Shown here: positions 63,197 through 64,000 of the stretch, in pieces
Numbering within the stretch: the stretch's first letter is position 1
Layout: the number at the start of each line of letters is the position of its first letter
Assembly: GCF_010501035.1 (NCBI RefSeq)
Contig: NZ_QVMH01000002.1
Location: forward strand, 23,812-87,811
DNA: 64,000 bases
DNA from: Paludibacter sp. 221
GTDB taxonomy: Bacteria > Bacteroidota > Bacteroidia > Bacteroidales > Paludibacteraceae
Direction of reading: 5' to 3'
Notes under the pieces: generated by a model
The model's database searches: none
The model's input: only the letters and a program-made list of their open reading frames with translations
Told to the model about the DNA's origin: nothing
Made by a program: the position numbers and the translations under genes

Positions 63197-63352
63197 TTAT
63201 TTCTTATCTTCTTTTCCGAAGGCAGCTTCTACTTCTCTCTTCTTTGCGTCGTGGTCTTTTTTGTTATAACCTTCCACTTCGTCAACCAGTTTTTGTGTTT
63301 CTTCCAGAAATTCGGCTTCACACGGGGTACATGTTTCTTTCTTGTCTTTCAT
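63197..63352 (-). CDS. Small 51-residue CxxC protein
   Basis: A 51-codon frame with ATG at 63352 and TAA at 63197. The product is very hydrophilic, with one CTPC motif at residues 8-11 and many Lys/Glu residues (CEAEFLEETQKLVDEVEGYN, KKDHDAKKREVEA). A shared bidirectional terminator starts 20 nt past the stop, and the frame sits alone between well-defined genes. This supports a real gene. No family recognised; it could bind a metal or a redox partner via the single CxxC. Confidence 0.7.
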   Translation of the reverse strand: MKDKKETCTPCEAEFLEETQKLVDEVEGYNKKDHDAKKREVEAAFGKEDKK

Positions 63353-63443
63353 ATCAGTTTTTTAAATTAAAATGTTAATGCTTTAGATTGTTTACTTATA
63401 TAACATTTAGATACTGAATTTGTTCTGAAAGAAACATGTGAAG

Positions 63444-64000
63444 TTATATGATTTTGCTTAAGTCGTACGGAGTTTCCTGATATACAAAATAATTCAGCCA
63501 GTTTGTAAACAACAGGTTGGCATGGCTTCTCCATCTTACAAGCGGCTTGTTGTCCGGATTATTATCTACATAATAGTTTCTGGGTATTTCTATCGGCAAC
63601 CCTTTTTGTAAATCACGCTTATATTCCGTATCCAACGTGTAAGGTGAATATTCAGAATGTCCGGTGACATAAAACTCACGCCCGTTGCGTGCCATAGCCA
63701 TATACATGCCTGAATCGGGCGATTCGGAAAGTAGCGTCAGCGATGGATTTTTTCGTATATCTTCGCTGCGTATTTCGGTATGACGGCTATGAGGTACATA
63801 AAAAATATCGTCGAACCCCCTGAATATAGGGTTTAGTGGCTCTAATACGTTATGCTCAAAAACCCCGAACATTTTTTTGTCGAGCTGATATTTAGGAATG
63901 CCATAATGGTAATATAATCCGGCTTGTGCAGCCCAGCAGATATAAAAAGTAGAAGTCACATGCGTACGTGTCCAGTCGAAAATGGTCTTCAATTCTTCCC
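63444..64000 (-). CDS. metA: Homoserine O-acyltransferase MetA, partial (5' end beyond the window)
   Basis: The C-terminal ~185 residues of a protein normally about 305 long. A TTG at 63992 is not the start, since the frame continues with Glu-Glu-Leu codons to the edge. The catalytic Cys is in [18 protein letters not shown], and the conserved HisxGlu pair is in [10 protein letters not shown]. Also family-typical are [19 protein letters not shown] and VPHSRHTEI. MetA activates homoserine with acetyl- or succinyl-CoA for methionine synthesis; the residue deciding acyl preference lies outside the window. Confidence 0.93.
   Translation of the reverse strand, partial: EELKTIFDWTRTHVTSTFYICWAAQAGLYYHYGIPKYQLDKKMFGVFEHNVLEPLNPIFRGFDDIFYVPHSRHTEIRSEDIRKNPSLTLLSESPDSGMYMAMARNGREFYVTGHSEYSPYTLDTEYKRDLQKGLPIEIPRNYYVDNNPDNKPLVRWRSHANLLFTNWLNYFVYQETPYDLSKII

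Overview
The window is chromosomal DNA from a member of the Bacteroidota, most likely order Bacteroidales. The evidence is a SusC/SusD pair with its own ECF sigma/FecR switch, proteins ending in type IX secretion (T9SS) sorting domains, many lipoproteins and DUF families typical of this phylum (DUF3078, DUF4105, DUF4249, DUF4302, DUF4421, PepSY-like), and TAnnTTTG -7 promoter boxes ahead of many genes. Shine-Dalgarno sites are mostly weak or absent, as is usual there. The genus cannot be fixed from the window alone.

Layout. 0-15.9 kb: prfA, two paralogous secreted proteins, outer-membrane or periplasmic proteins (DUF4421, DUF3078, PepSY-like lipoprotein), htpG, a GNAT acetyltransferase, a long-chain acyl-CoA synthetase, an ECF sigma factor with a membrane protein that may be its anti-sigma, and truA with a small membrane protein. 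16-33 kb: mainly housekeeping and envelope genes, namely a secreted metallophosphoesterase, a second DUF3078 protein, an IS982 transposase remnant, dnaK, folK, a DUF2007 protein, aspartate kinase, a secreted esterase, an M23/LysM endopeptidase, a TlpA-like lipoprotein without its CxxC, a thioesterase overlapping an alpha/beta hydrolase, a NagB-like/PIG-L fusion, pepT and gcvT.

33.2-48.7 kb is the main accessory region. Eight co-directional minus-strand genes run from an ECF sigma factor and FecR anti-sigma through SusC, SusD, a zinc metallohydrolase lipoprotein and a DUF4302 lipoprotein to two T9SS-secreted proteins. The last is a ~1430-residue leucine-rich-repeat protein with three large modules and a 267-bp tandem repeat. 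No carbohydrate-active enzyme is recognisable in it, so its ligand may be peptide or protein. 49-64 kb: a MATE transporter, a VOC protein, radA, a 1.1-kb repeat-rich intergenic stretch with a 45-nt AG microsatellite, a FISUMP surface protein, a TonB receptor/DUF4249 pair, a TPR protein, a Crp/Fnr regulator, a DUF4105 membrane protein, an unlisted 51-residue CxxC protein and the 3' part of metA, which runs off the window.

The most interesting non-coding signal is a family of repeats with inverted ends (AGAGGTTGTTTAAATTT). Five copies have both ends, and a possible decayed sixth exists. Every one lies within about 30 nt of a stop codon, and two share full-length ~195-bp sequence while others carry internal deletions. 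Other non-coding signals are covarying short hairpins after prfA, two 11-8-11 REP-like hairpins near 53 kb, and a recurrent ACTTGTAACTCGTAAC intergenic motif.
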